A model generated the notes under the pieces. It searched no databases. It had not been told where the DNA came from and saw only the letters and a list, made by a program, of their open reading frames with translations. From NCBI GenBank assembly GCA_024641135.1, contig JAHEDS010000013.1, positions 1-44,055 on the forward strand: 44,055 nucleotides of DNA, given 5' to 3'. The position numbers were made by a program, and so were the translations under genes. The DNA is from Flavobacteriales bacterium (lineage in GTDB: Bacteria > Bacteroidota > Bacteroidia > Flavobacteriales > Flavobacteriaceae). This document shows positions 24,401 to 32,344 of this stretch, piece after piece (position 1 is the first letter of the stretch; each line of letters starts with the position of its first letter).

Positions 24401-26290
24401 CAAAACACTTCAGATACCAGTTGCTTTGGTGACACTTCTTTTACAATAGAGGTTTCACAAACCCCAGTTTATAATGTAGCTTTTCAAGATTATTTAATTT
24501 GTGATGATATTAGTAATGATGGTAAGAATATTTTCAATTTAACTGAAAAAATTACAGAAATTACTCAAGGTGCTACAAGTGGCTTAAATATTTCTTTTCA
24601 TATTAACATTCAAAATGCTATCAATAACGTAAATCCATTACCTCTTCAATACACCAATGCAACGAATCCGCAAACCCTTTTTGTTAGAATTCAGGGAATT
24701 AATTCTAACTGTTATGTTATTGAACAACTCGGCATTAATATTATAGCAGCTCCCGATGTTACAGAGGCCTCTTCTTTTATCCAGTGTGATATGGATTATG
24801 ATGAAAAAACATTTTTTGATTTAAATAATGCCGATTTTCAACTTTTAGATAGAATTACTTCAAATCTAGATATTACTTTTTATGAAAATGAAGTAGATAT
24901 CGAAGACCTTTCTAAAAAAATTGCAAATCCTAGTAATTATGCTAATATTATAAATCCTCAAACAGTTTATATTAAAGTCACCAATATCTTAACAGGTTGC
25001 TATAGTGTCAGACCATTAGAATTAATTGTAAATACACCACCCGTTTATAATTTTGTAGGCACTATTGAAATCTGTGATAATGATTCAAAAACATATGATT
25101 TATCAAATATAAATAATGTTATAGTTGATGACCCTAATAAAGTAAACTTAAGTTATTACAACAATTTAAATGATGCTGAAAATAACTTAAGTCCATTGCC
25201 AAATTTATTTAATTACACCTCTAATTTTAACACAATTTTTGTTCGTATTGAAGATCCAATTACCGGATGTATTAAAATACCATCATTCAATTTACAAATA
25301 AATCCAAATCCGATTGCGATACAACCACCTAATTTAGAAGCATGTGATGATGACTATGATGGCTTATTTGTTTTTGATTTATCTCTGCAAAAAACCAAAA
25401 TTATTGGATCTGAAAATCCAGCAAATTTTACTGTTACCTATTATACAAATCTAGAGGATGCTGAAAATAACGAGAACGCATTCAATAATTTGCATGCGTC
25501 ATTCGATGGTGAAATTATTTATGCAAGGATGGAAAATATTTCAACAGGGTGTTTTGACACAACTTCTTTTAGTTCGATTGTTTTCCCTCTTCCTGTTATA
25601 AATATTGCGGATACAGTGCCAATATGTAAAAATGACTTACCTTTAATTATTGATGCTAGTACTGGAAATATAAACGACACCTATTTGTGGTCAACAGGTG
25701 AAACCACAAATCAAATAGAATTAATGCCATTAGATGTAGGAGAGTATTGGGTTGCCATCACTTCAATCGATAATTGTATAGCAACAAAAGCCTTTACTGT
25801 CGTCGAATCAGTTGAAGCTACCATTAATTTTACAACAACCGTTGATTTTTCAGATCCAAATAGTATTACCGTAGATGTAAGCGGGATAGGCAACTATGTT
25901 TATATCTTAGATAATCAAGAACCTCAAATATCCAATGTTTTTGAAAATGTAACATTTGGACCCCACATCGTAACAATTAGAGATCTAAATGGATGTCAAG
26001 ATGTTTCTAAAGAAGTTTTTGTTATTGATATACCAAAATTTGTAACCCCTAATAATGATGGTTATTTTGATACATGGCATATTGTTGGAATCGAACAATT
26101 ACCTGGAACAATTGTTTACATTTATGATAGGCATGGTAAACTTATAAAAACATTACCATCAACTTCAATAGGTTGGGATGGGACCTATAGAGGCAAAAAT
26201 ATGCCATCAGATGATTATTGGTTTGTAGCAAAAGTTAAAAAAGAAGGTGCTGAATTTGAGGTAAGAGGGCATTTTTCTCTTAAGCGCTAA
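21419..26290 (+). CDS. Large T9SS type-B cargo protein with choice-of-anchor-L domain and 11 repeats
   Basis: 1623-residue secreted protein. The signal peptide has a long basic n-region and the core YVLLGLVFCSGSSFMFS. Residues about 36-275 are a choice-of-anchor L domain (SYAYFNRGTSNFPFQDGVML, LLASEEYF, IIADQEDYSFDSAVF). Eleven repeats follow, each opening with Cys-(Asp/Glu); the Cys are at residues 366, 462, 560, 656, 749, 841, 935, 1028, 1123, 1219 and 1309. An Ig/PKD-like module (WSTGETTNQIEL) comes next. The type-B sorting domain carries FVTPNNDG, IYDRHGKLI, GWDGTYRGK and DDYWF. A stiff surface adhesin is the natural reading. The same anchor-L and sorting domains occur in the following gene, so the two are paralogues that differ in repeat number. 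Confidence 0.9.
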   Translation: MLFLPKLSKVKRYLQKYVLLGLVFCSGSSFMFSQKISVDSSISLNQLIENNLIDGCVEISNITSSVNGNFFGLPSYAYFNRGTSNFPFQDGVMLSTGKAESGGNTIITSTLSEGTPNWGSDADLEMALGITNTTNATSIEFDLISATNQVQFNYLLASEEYFGINPCQFSDGFVFLIKQTGSPAPYQNIALIPGTSTPVNTNTIHDEIFGVCPAQNAQYFDGYNLGDTNYNGRTVPLTASATITPYVQYHIKLIIADQEDYSFDSAVFIEAISFNNIDLGVDVVTCLNSYLLDADIENPQAEYAWYIDNTLIPGEINPTLNVIQNGNYRVEITVPINNTRCLIEDQIQVILNSEPIINPISDYELCDDLSGDNIEIFDLQTKIPEILTILPSGNYNFLFYHSELEARSNINLINSPISNNSNPEIVYVSIENLNTGCFSYAPINLVVNSLPDIINPTNLKVCDNDATINGITDINLTEKDDEITGGQANLVVSYHITQIDAENGNNPISSPYVNASSPNFQSFFVRVFNSQTSCIKTTTLDVEIINSPMVNSVTQFIDACDSDYDGVASFDLTEIVPNVLQGLTGVTWTFHLTYEDAELGSNPITDPTNFLNTSPDVQTVFIRVLDNVTGCPSIVPIEVHTNLLLTGTKIEDFALCDDDTNDGIGEFSLPVITGIIANDLPNITVTYFESQDDLDNNLNAIDDSVPYTAISTKEIFIKIDNGMCSEQGKIKLLVNPILLFQPAAPMQYCDSDEDGIVSVDLHSLDSIVNNGNTNFQVSYFLSELDAESKSNELPNLYPVSGTKIFWARLENIDSGCHTENRFEIEVFPAPALTQPSPFIICDSDQDGFTIINLEDKLPEIVSNTTNLTISYFKSLIDAESNTNAITNPTTFNTNTKNIFVKVQNNNPPFCYSIETIKIIVNTLPLFPVITNYEICEDDDDNRADFLLSDKDNEILNGQAGKEVLYFEDSDYTIPIDKTIIYQNISSPQTIYVRVQNTSDTSCFGDTSFTIEVSQTPVYNVAFQDYLICDDISNDGKNIFNLTEKITEITQGATSGLNISFHINIQNAINNVNPLPLQYTNATNPQTLFVRIQGINSNCYVIEQLGINIIAAPDVTEASSFIQCDMDYDEKTFFDLNNADFQLLDRITSNLDITFYENEVDIEDLSKKIANPSNYANIINPQTVYIKVTNILTGCYSVRPLELIVNTPPVYNFVGTIEICDNDSKTYDLSNINNVIVDDPNKVNLSYYNNLNDAENNLSPLPNLFNYTSNFNTIFVRIEDPITGCIKIPSFNLQINPNPIAIQPPNLEACDDDYDGLFVFDLSLQKTKIIGSENPANFTVTYYTNLEDAENNENAFNNLHASFDGEIIYARMENISTGCFDTTSFSSIVFPLPVINIADTVPICKNDLPLIIDASTGNINDTYLWSTGETTNQIELMPLDVGEYWVAITSIDNCIATKAFTVVESVEATINFTTTVDFSDPNSITVDVSGIGNYVYILDNQEPQISNVFENVTFGPHIVTIRDLNGCQDVSKEVFVIDIPKFVTPNNDGYFDTWHIVGIEQLPGTIVYIYDRHGKLIKTLPSTSIGWDGTYRGKNMPSDDYWFVAKVKKEGAEFEVRGHFSLKR
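22514..25624 (+). repeat. Eleven tandem protein repeats of about 95 residues
   Basis: Coding repeats within the 1623-residue protein. Spacings between opening Cys codons are 96, 98, 96, 93, 92, 94, 93, 95, 96 and 90 residues, with 94 from the last one to the next module. Each unit runs Cys-Asp-rich loop, FxL strand, a Tyr/Phe-x-x-x-x-DAExxxN helix-like piece, PQTVYVRVxN, then a second Cys near the end. Several loops read DSDYDG, DSDEDG, DSDQDG or DDDYDG, resembling calcium-binding DxDxDG loops. DNA-level identity between units is low, so the expansion is old. Confidence 0.85.
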
Positions 26291-26343
26291 ATACAGTCAT
26301 GTTACAAATTATTAATTAAATTTATTGCTCATCATAATACTAC

Positions 26344-28671
26344 ATGAAGTACATTTATTTTATTTGTTTTCTTTCCTTTAATTTACTCTCATTTGGGCAA
26401 GTTATAGTAGATAGTCAAACATACACAGCTCAGCAATTAATTGAAGATATTTTGATTGATAGTGAATGTATTTCAAATATTCAAGTAACAAATGTCATTG
26501 GTGGTAATTTTGGAACTTCAGATAAAAGTTATGGCTATTTTGACGCTACTGGTACTACATTTCCTTTACAAAGAGGTATTGTTCTAAGTTCTGGAAGATT
26601 ATTGAATGTTGAAGGTCCTAACGACAGACTTAGTGATGATGATGCTCCGGGTTGGGTTGGTGATTCTGATTTGGAAATTATTTTAAACGAATCTAATACA
26701 ACTAATGCAACAATTATAGAGTTTGATTTCAGATCGCAGGCTACTCAAGTAAGTTTTAGATATTTATTTGCTTCTGAAGAATATCAAATAGATAACTCAA
26801 AAACCTGCCAGTATTCCGATTTGTTCGGATTTCTAATTCGTCCAGCTTATCAACAACAATATACCAATATCGCACTTATACCAGATACCCAAACACCAAT
26901 AAAAGTTACGACTGTTCATCCAGAAATCCCTAATGGTTGTCCTGCAATCAACGAGAACTATTTTGGAAGTTGGAACGGTACTGTTAGCCCCATTAATTTT
27001 AATGGACAAACAACAATTTTAAGAGCGAATGCTAATCTCATTCCTAATGAAACTTACCATGTTAAATTAGTCATTGCCGATCATATAAATTATAGATATG
27101 ACTCTGCAGTATTTTTAGAAGCTGGCAGTTTTCAAACATCTGTAGATTTAGGTCCAAATAGACTTTTAGCAAATAATAATGCTATTTGTGAAAATTCGGC
27201 GTATATGATCTCTGCCGCAATACCTTCAATAGGGGGCGGTGGAACTAAATGGTTTAAAGATGGCACTGAATTAATTGGAGAAACTGGCTCAAGCGTAGAA
27301 ATTAATGAACCTGGCACATATAGCGTAGAAATAGATTGGGGATTATTAGGCTGTACTTCTTACGGTGAAGTAGTTATAGAATACGCTCCAAATCCTGTGG
27401 TTTTCAATGCTGTTTTAGTAGAATGTGACCTAAATCAGGGAGGGACTGCACAATTCAATTTATTTGATGCCGTTTCAGAAATAACTAATAATGATAATTC
27501 ATTAAATGTTACAAACTATTTCAATACTGAAAATGATGCAATAAATAATCTTAACCCTATTTCAAATCCTAATAAATTCAAAAACAACAATCTTTTTCAA
27601 TCTGTTTTTGGAAGAGTTGAAAATCAAAATGGATGTTTTAACATAGCTGAATTAGAACTACAGATAGCTAATAATAACATAACTATACCTGGTTTTTCTA
27701 ATTGTGATGATGAAATCATTGACGGAATTACAGAGTTTGATTTAAATACTATTACATCTACCTTTCAAAATCAAATACCAATCAACTCTTTAGTTTCTTA
27801 TTATGAGACCGAAGAAGATGCATTCAATGGAGAAAACATCTTAAATTCTCCCTATTTTAATACAACACCATATCAACAAATTCTATTTGTCAAAATAAAA
27901 AATAATAATCAGTGCTTCGCATTAACTACTGTAACATTAAATGTTTCTGAATCGCCTGTTTTTTCTCAACCTGAAAATATTATATATTGTTTAAATAGTT
28001 TTCCAACTACAATTTCGGTTGAATCCGGACTTTTAAATGCTCTTGGAAACAACCCTTTATATGAATGGTATTTTAATAATGTTCTTATTGCAAATACCTC
28101 GAGTATTAATGTGAATGAAATTGGCACTTATAAGGTAATTGTAATATTTGATAATAATTGTACATCAACTAATGAATTAATTATATCTCCTTCAAATGTC
28201 GCTACAATTGAATCTATAGATATTCAAGAAGAATCAGCAAATAACGTCATTACTATAACTGTTTCAGGCGAAGGTAATTATCAATTTGCCCTAGATACTC
28301 CTATATATCAAGATAGCAATATATTTACAAATGTAAAACCTGGTTTTCACACAGTTTATGTTTTTGATAAAAATGGTTGTGGAATAGTAAAAAAAGAAAT
28401 TTCAATTCTTGGATTTCCTAAGTTTTTTACACCTAATAATGACGGTGTCAATGATTCTTGGAAACCATTTGGAGTCAATGACCAGTTTAATAGTGACATA
28501 GATATTAAAATATTTGACCGTTACGGAAAATTCTTAAAACAAATCAATCCATTAGAAAAAGGCTGGAACGGAACATTTAATGGAAAACTTCTCCATAGTG
28601 ATGACTACTGGTATGTTGTAATTTTATCAGATGGTACGGTCTATAGAGGTCACTTTACATTAAAACAATAA
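26344..28671 (+). CDS. T9SS type-B cargo protein with choice-of-anchor-L domain, short form
   Basis: 775 residues; signal peptide MKYIYFICFLSFNLLSFG. Residues about 25-265 form a choice-of-anchor L domain (YGYFDATGTTFPLQRGIVL, YLFASEEYQ, VIADHINYRYDSAVF). An Ig-like module holds GTKWFKDGTELIGE. Only two Cys-Asp repeats follow, opening at Cys361 and Cys454; the next Cys (549) starts a PKD-like module. The C-terminal sorting domain has KFFTPNNDGVNDSW, IFDRYGKFL, GWNGTFNGK and DDYWY. It is a short paralogue of the preceding 1623-residue protein. The 53-base gap has no clear terminator or promoter, so co-transcription with it is plausible. Confidence 0.88.
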   Translation: MKYIYFICFLSFNLLSFGQVIVDSQTYTAQQLIEDILIDSECISNIQVTNVIGGNFGTSDKSYGYFDATGTTFPLQRGIVLSSGRLLNVEGPNDRLSDDDAPGWVGDSDLEIILNESNTTNATIIEFDFRSQATQVSFRYLFASEEYQIDNSKTCQYSDLFGFLIRPAYQQQYTNIALIPDTQTPIKVTTVHPEIPNGCPAINENYFGSWNGTVSPINFNGQTTILRANANLIPNETYHVKLVIADHINYRYDSAVFLEAGSFQTSVDLGPNRLLANNNAICENSAYMISAAIPSIGGGGTKWFKDGTELIGETGSSVEINEPGTYSVEIDWGLLGCTSYGEVVIEYAPNPVVFNAVLVECDLNQGGTAQFNLFDAVSEITNNDNSLNVTNYFNTENDAINNLNPISNPNKFKNNNLFQSVFGRVENQNGCFNIAELELQIANNNITIPGFSNCDDEIIDGITEFDLNTITSTFQNQIPINSLVSYYETEEDAFNGENILNSPYFNTTPYQQILFVKIKNNNQCFALTTVTLNVSESPVFSQPENIIYCLNSFPTTISVESGLLNALGNNPLYEWYFNNVLIANTSSINVNEIGTYKVIVIFDNNCTSTNELIISPSNVATIESIDIQEESANNVITITVSGEGNYQFALDTPIYQDSNIFTNVKPGFHTVYVFDKNGCGIVKKEISILGFPKFFTPNNDGVNDSWKPFGVNDQFNSDIDIKIFDRYGKFLKQINPLEKGWNGTFNGKLLHSDDYWYVVILSDGTVYRGHFTLKQ

Positions 28672-28686
28672 CACATATATTTTATG

Positions 28687-28694
28687 TAATTTTG
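28687..28694 (+). promoter_or_regulatory. Putative -7 promoter element for uvrB
   Basis: TAATTTTG (TAnnTTTG) ends only four bases before the uvrB ATG. With the usual spacing the transcript would start at or next to the start codon, that is, be leaderless. Confidence 0.5.
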
Positions 28695-28698
28695 CTGA

Positions 28699-30702
28699 AT
28701 GAAATTCAAAATTGAATCAGATTTTAGTCCGACTGGTGATCAACCTCAAGCAATTAAACAATTAGTTGAAGGGTTACGGGCTAATGAAAAATACCAAACT
28801 TTACTAGGAGTAACAGGTTCTGGTAAAACATTTACTGTTGCCAATGTAGTACAGGAAGTACAAAAACCAACCCTAATTTTAGCTCATAACAAAACTTTAG
28901 CCGCACAGTTATATTCAGAATTCAAACAATTTTTTCCAAATAATGCTGTAGAATATTTTGTGTCTTATTATGATTACTACCAACCAGAAGCGTATATTCC
29001 TGTTTCTGGCGTTTATATAGAGAAAGATTTATCTATTAATGAAGAAATTGAGAAGATGCGTTTAAGTGCGACTTCCTCCCTACTTTCAGGCCGTAGAGAT
29101 GTATTAGTAGTAGCTTCTGTTTCATGTATTTATGGTATTGGAAACCCTGTTGAGTTTCAAAAAAATGTGATTACTTTAAAAAGAGATCAAGTTATTTCTA
29201 GAACAAAATTATTACATCAGTTAGTGCAAAGTTTATACTCACGAACTGAAGGAGAATTTAATCATGGTAATTTTAGAATAAAAGGTGATACGGTTGATAT
29301 TTTTCCAAGTTATGCAGATGATGCCTTTAGAATTCATTTTTTTGGTGATGAAATTGAAGACATGGAATCGTTCAATATTCAAACCAATCAAGTCATTGAA
29401 AAATATGATTTACTAACTATTTACCCTGCTAATATGTTTGTAACTTCACCAGATGTGTTACAAAATGCCATAAAAGAAATTCAGGATGATTTAGTTAAAC
29501 AACATGATTATTTTAAAGAAATCGGAAAACATTTAGAAGCAAAACGCTTAAAAGAACGGACTGAATTTGATTTAGAAATGATTCGTGAATTAGGGTATTG
29601 TTCTGGTATAGAAAACTATTCTAGATATTTAGATGGAAGACAACCAGGAACACGACCTTTCTGTTTATTAGATTACTTTCCGGAGGATTATTTAATGGTT
29701 ATAGACGAAAGTCATGTTACAATTTCTCAGGTACATGCTATGTATGGTGGTGACCGAAGCCGAAAAGAAAATTTGGTTGAATATGGTTTTAGATTACCAG
29801 CAGCAATGGATAACAGACCATTAAAATTTGAAGAATTTGAAGCCATTCAAAATCAGGTAATTTATGTAAGTGCTACACCTGCAGATTATGAATTGCAAAA
29901 ATCAGACGGTATATATGTTGAACAAGTAATTCGCCCAACAGGTTTATTAGACCCAGTTATTGAAGTGAGACCAAGTCTGAATCAAATTGATGATTTAATT
30001 GAAGAAATACAGCAACGCGTTGAAAAAGATGAACGTACTTTAGTAACTACACTTACTAAACGTATGGCTGAAGAATTGACAAAATACCTAGACAGAATTC
30101 AGATACGATGTCGTTATATCCATAGCGATGTTGATACTCTTGAACGAGTTGAGATTATGCAAGATTTAAGGAAAGGCTTATTTGATGTATTGGTTGGTGT
30201 AAACTTATTACGTGAGGGGTTAGATTTACCTGAAGTTTCATTAGTCGCTATTTTGGATGCTGATAAAGAAGGATTTTTGCGATCTGCACGCTCATTAACT
30301 CAAACTGTTGGACGAGCTGCCCGTAATTTATCAGGAAAAGCAATAATGTATGCAGATAAAATTACCAATAGCATGCAAAAAACCATTGATGAAACTAATT
30401 ATAGACGTGAAAAACAAATTACATACAACACAAAACATAATATAACGCCAAAAGCCTTAAATAAAAGTTTAGATAATGCGTTAACAAAAAATTCTGTTAG
30501 TACATATAAATATGAAATTGAAGCATTAAAAGCTGCAGAACCGGAAAGTGCCTATTTAAGTAAAACAGAGTTAGAAAAGAAAATTCGGGAAAAACGAAAA
30601 CTCATGGAAGAAGCAGCTAAAGCTTTAGACTTTATAGTAGCCGCTAAACTACGAGATGAAATTAAAGCCTATCAGCAAAAAATAGAAAAGCTAACTGTTT
30701 AA
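28699..30702 (+). CDS. uvrB: Excinuclease ABC subunit B
   Basis: Damage-verification helicase of nucleotide excision repair, working with UvrA and UvrC. 667 residues, full length. Walker A GVTGSGKT at residues 37-44; the beta-hairpin that probes DNA reads YYDYYQPEAYIP; the helicase DESH box follows as IDESHVT; YVSATPADYEL is motif III; the C-terminal helicase core has GLDLPEVSLVAILDADKEGF and QTVGRAARN. The last 45 residues hold the UVR coiled-coil motif that contacts UvrC. The N-terminus FKIESDFSPTGDQPQAI aligns with known UvrB proteins, fixing the ATG. Convergent with the TerB-like gene. Confidence 0.98.
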   Translation: MKFKIESDFSPTGDQPQAIKQLVEGLRANEKYQTLLGVTGSGKTFTVANVVQEVQKPTLILAHNKTLAAQLYSEFKQFFPNNAVEYFVSYYDYYQPEAYIPVSGVYIEKDLSINEEIEKMRLSATSSLLSGRRDVLVVASVSCIYGIGNPVEFQKNVITLKRDQVISRTKLLHQLVQSLYSRTEGEFNHGNFRIKGDTVDIFPSYADDAFRIHFFGDEIEDMESFNIQTNQVIEKYDLLTIYPANMFVTSPDVLQNAIKEIQDDLVKQHDYFKEIGKHLEAKRLKERTEFDLEMIRELGYCSGIENYSRYLDGRQPGTRPFCLLDYFPEDYLMVIDESHVTISQVHAMYGGDRSRKENLVEYGFRLPAAMDNRPLKFEEFEAIQNQVIYVSATPADYELQKSDGIYVEQVIRPTGLLDPVIEVRPSLNQIDDLIEEIQQRVEKDERTLVTTLTKRMAEELTKYLDRIQIRCRYIHSDVDTLERVEIMQDLRKGLFDVLVGVNLLREGLDLPEVSLVAILDADKEGFLRSARSLTQTVGRAARNLSGKAIMYADKITNSMQKTIDETNYRREKQITYNTKHNITPKALNKSLDNALTKNSVSTYKYEIEALKAAEPESAYLSKTELEKKIREKRKLMEEAAKALDFIVAAKLRDEIKAYQQKIEKLTV

Positions 30703-30715
30703 AAAACAATTAGCT
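30689..30715. terminator. Hairpin over the uvrB stop, likely bidirectional terminator
   Basis: AGCTAACTGTTT (30689-30700) pairs with AAACAATTAGCT (30704-30715) with one mismatch and a three-base loop, covering the uvrB stop. On minus it is followed by a T-rich run, which suits the convergent TerB-like gene. On plus the T-run is poor; a second small CCC/GGG hairpin at about 30724-30737 may help. Confidence 0.5.
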
Positions 30716-30760
30716 TCCATTTAACCCTTTTTAGGGGCCAATTATCAAAATAATTAATCC

Positions 30761-31168
30761 CTAATTATATTGTGTTTTAAATATATCTATAAGTACATCT
30801 GGTGGTACGATCTTATTAGGAAAACTTTCCATGAGATAAAGAACTTTAGTTATGGACTCATGACTTAGCCCCATTCTTAATCCAAAATTATATAACTTAA
30901 TTACTCCAGACGCATTTCCATCTGCGTTATTTTCAATATTCATAAGCAAAACCAAACGATGAAACTGTACTATTCGCTCACTATGTGATTTTAAATGAAT
31001 GTAATTAATAGGATGCTCGATTAAATACTCAAAATCTTCTCTAGAAATTTCTAGCTGTTTGGCAACTCCTAATAAAAAATTATATTCTATGTTTTTTATG
31101 TCTTTATCGTACTTGGCAAAAGCTATCATTTCCGATAATAAACTTAATTTTTCGACCCGGTTTATCAT
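30761..31168 (-). CDS. TerB-like protein
   Basis: 135 residues, all helical by eye, without signal peptide or membrane segment. The first half, LLSEMIAFAKYDKDIKNIEY then FLLGVAKQLEISREDFEYL, matches the TerB-fold pattern (hydrophobic helix, an acidic turn, E-x-x-FL, then LxIxxxDF), although the usual Asp-Gly of that turn is Asp-Lys here. TerB-fold proteins are linked to tellurite or stress responses, but isolated flavobacterial copies have no proven role. It converges on uvrB and has a shared hairpin between the two genes. TAACTTTA, one base off the promoter consensus, lies upstream on minus. Confidence 0.6.
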   Translation of the reverse strand: MINRVEKLSLLSEMIAFAKYDKDIKNIEYNFLLGVAKQLEISREDFEYLIEHPINYIHLKSHSERIVQFHRLVLLMNIENNADGNASGVIKLYNFGLRMGLSHESITKVLYLMESFPNKIVPPDVLIDIFKTQYN

Positions 31169-31538
31169 TTCTTGAGGGATTAAATAATTACATTATAAAG
31201 TTACAACAGTACTTTACTTTTATAATCGTCGATATTATGTAACTTATCGAAAACACTGGGTTTGTTCATCGATAAATTTATTTATTTCATCACCTATTTT
31301 ATTTTAATCTTAAAAAAAACGACTCATTTCTCGACTTAAAAAAGAATTTAAATATTAATGTTTTAAATTATACACTTCTGTTTTTCAGTATGTTATAAAA
31401 CATATTTTGAAATTTTTAATAACAAAATCAAACCCTTTTTTTTAATCTGAATTTAAAAATCACAAAAACGCTAGAAAAGGAAAAGGATTCAATTAATTTT
31501 GCAAATAACTATTCCTTTTAATTTCATAATTTATAGAT
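31169..31538. other. AT-rich intergenic region
   Basis: 370 bases between the divergent TerB-like gene and the YehS-like gene. It contains the -7 element at 31494-31501 and a small inverted repeat TTATCG/CGATAA near 31244-31275. I see no ORF, tRNA or clear structured RNA; most of it is low-complexity A/T. Confidence 0.55.
31494..31501 (+). promoter_or_regulatory. Putative -7 promoter element for the YehS-like gene
   Basis: TAATTTTG (TAnnTTTG) 37 bases before the ATG at 31539. Confidence 0.5.
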
Positions 31539-31799
31539 ATGACAAATAATGATATTTTAAAAAAATTACGGGTTGCTTTAAAGCTAAGAGATGATGAAAT
31601 CGTAAAGATTTTAGAACTGGTCGATTTTAGAATTTCAAAAAGTGAGCTAGGTGCCTTTTTCAGGAGTGAAGACCATCCCAAATATATGGAGTGTGGTGAC
31701 CAAATTTTAAGAAATTTTCTTAATGGATTGGTGATTCATTTAAGAGGTCCTATGCCAAAAAAAGAAGAAAAAATAATTCAAAAAAAGAAAAGCTCCTGA
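31539..31799 (+). CDS. DUF1456 (YehS-like) single-domain protein
   Basis: 86-residue protein of the DUF1456 family. NNDILKKLRVALKLRDDEIV, the FRISKSELGAFFR core and YMECGDQILRNFLNGL fit the family closely. The enterobacterial YehS has two copies of this domain in about 156 residues; this protein has one, and it resembles the second copy (CGDQ-LR-FL). The C-terminus is a Lys/Glu tail. Function unknown; a small cytoplasmic, possibly DNA- or RNA-binding protein. It has its own -7 element and a terminator whose loop contains the stop codon, so it is a single-gene unit. Confidence 0.85.
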   Translation: MTNNDILKKLRVALKLRDDEIVKILELVDFRISKSELGAFFRSEDHPKYMECGDQILRNFLNGLVIHLRGPMPKKEEKIIQKKKSS

Positions 31800-31815
31800 C
31801 AACAGAAGCTTTTTT
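31787..31815 (+). terminator. Rho-independent terminator of the YehS-like gene
   Basis: GAAAAGCT (31787-31794) pairs with AGCTTTTTTC (31807-31816), with a run of six T at 31810-31815. The stop codon lies in the loop. Confidence 0.75.
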
Positions 31816-31835
31816 CAAAATAAGGTTTAACAAAA

Positions 31836-32171
31836 TTACTTTTTAGTTAATCTTACCGGAACAATATAGTGTTCGCTTTCACTTACCAAAGATGAGGATA
31901 CCTTATTATAGTTTAGCCTATTTGTAATAAAGTTTTTAAATTCATCATTTTCGGTATCCACAGATAACACGACGATTTCATTATTCTTGTTAATTGTAAT
32001 CGTGGCAATGGCTTGAACATCCTGTTCCACTTCAAATTGTGGGTTTTTTAATAATTTTGCAATTTCTTCATTTAAACTTGAAGGTGCTTCAGTTTTTGGT
32101 GCCGTGGCAGCAAAAAGTACACTACTAAAAGTAATGGCTACCATTAGCAATAATGTTTTGATTGTTTTCAT
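31836..32171 (-). CDS. Small exported protein, TonB-C-like pattern
   Basis: 111 residues with signal peptide MKTIKTLLLMVAITFSSVLFA. The mature part, ATITINKNNEIVVLSVDTEN, then ITNRLNYNK and HYIVPVRLTK, has the strand-turn-strand-helix-strand order of TonB C-terminal-like domains (xxVxxDGxI, helix with L, PVxF/L ending). It has no transmembrane anchor of its own, so it is not a TonB energy transducer; a periplasmic single-domain protein is likely. It lies downstream of sucC on the same strand but past sucC's terminator. Fold assignment is inference. Confidence 0.6.
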   Translation of the reverse strand: MKTIKTLLLMVAITFSSVLFAATAPKTEAPSSLNEEIAKLLKNPQFEVEQDVQAIATITINKNNEIVVLSVDTENDEFKNFITNRLNYNKVSSSLVSESEHYIVPVRLTKK

Positions 32172-32290
32172 AATTGTTTGATTTTTAATTGATTTATACT
32201 TTATAGACTTTTATAATTTCTAAATGTTACATCTATAATGGCATTTAACATTTGTTTAACTGCCAATAAAAAATCTATCGACATAAAATA

Positions 32291-32328
32291 GAAAAGGCTA
32301 GCACAGAAAACTGTACTAGCCTTTTTAT
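32291..32328 (-). terminator. Terminator after sucC (bidirectional form)
   Basis: GGCTAG-C-ACAG / CTGT-A-CTAGCC (32296-32321) with a four-A loop and one mismatch. A-tract and T-tract flank both sides, so it can act in both directions; it lies 23 bases past the sucC stop. Confidence 0.85.
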
Positions 32329-32344
32329 AATAAGTTAAAAATTT

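Noticed and set aside
22514-25624. Possible CRISPR-like array
   Set aside because: The periodicity is at protein level (about 280 bases per unit) within one long reading frame; DNA repeats are not conserved.
31244-31275. Inverted repeat TTATCG/CGATAA in an AT-rich gap
   Set aside because: Short and distant arms in low-complexity sequence; likely chance.
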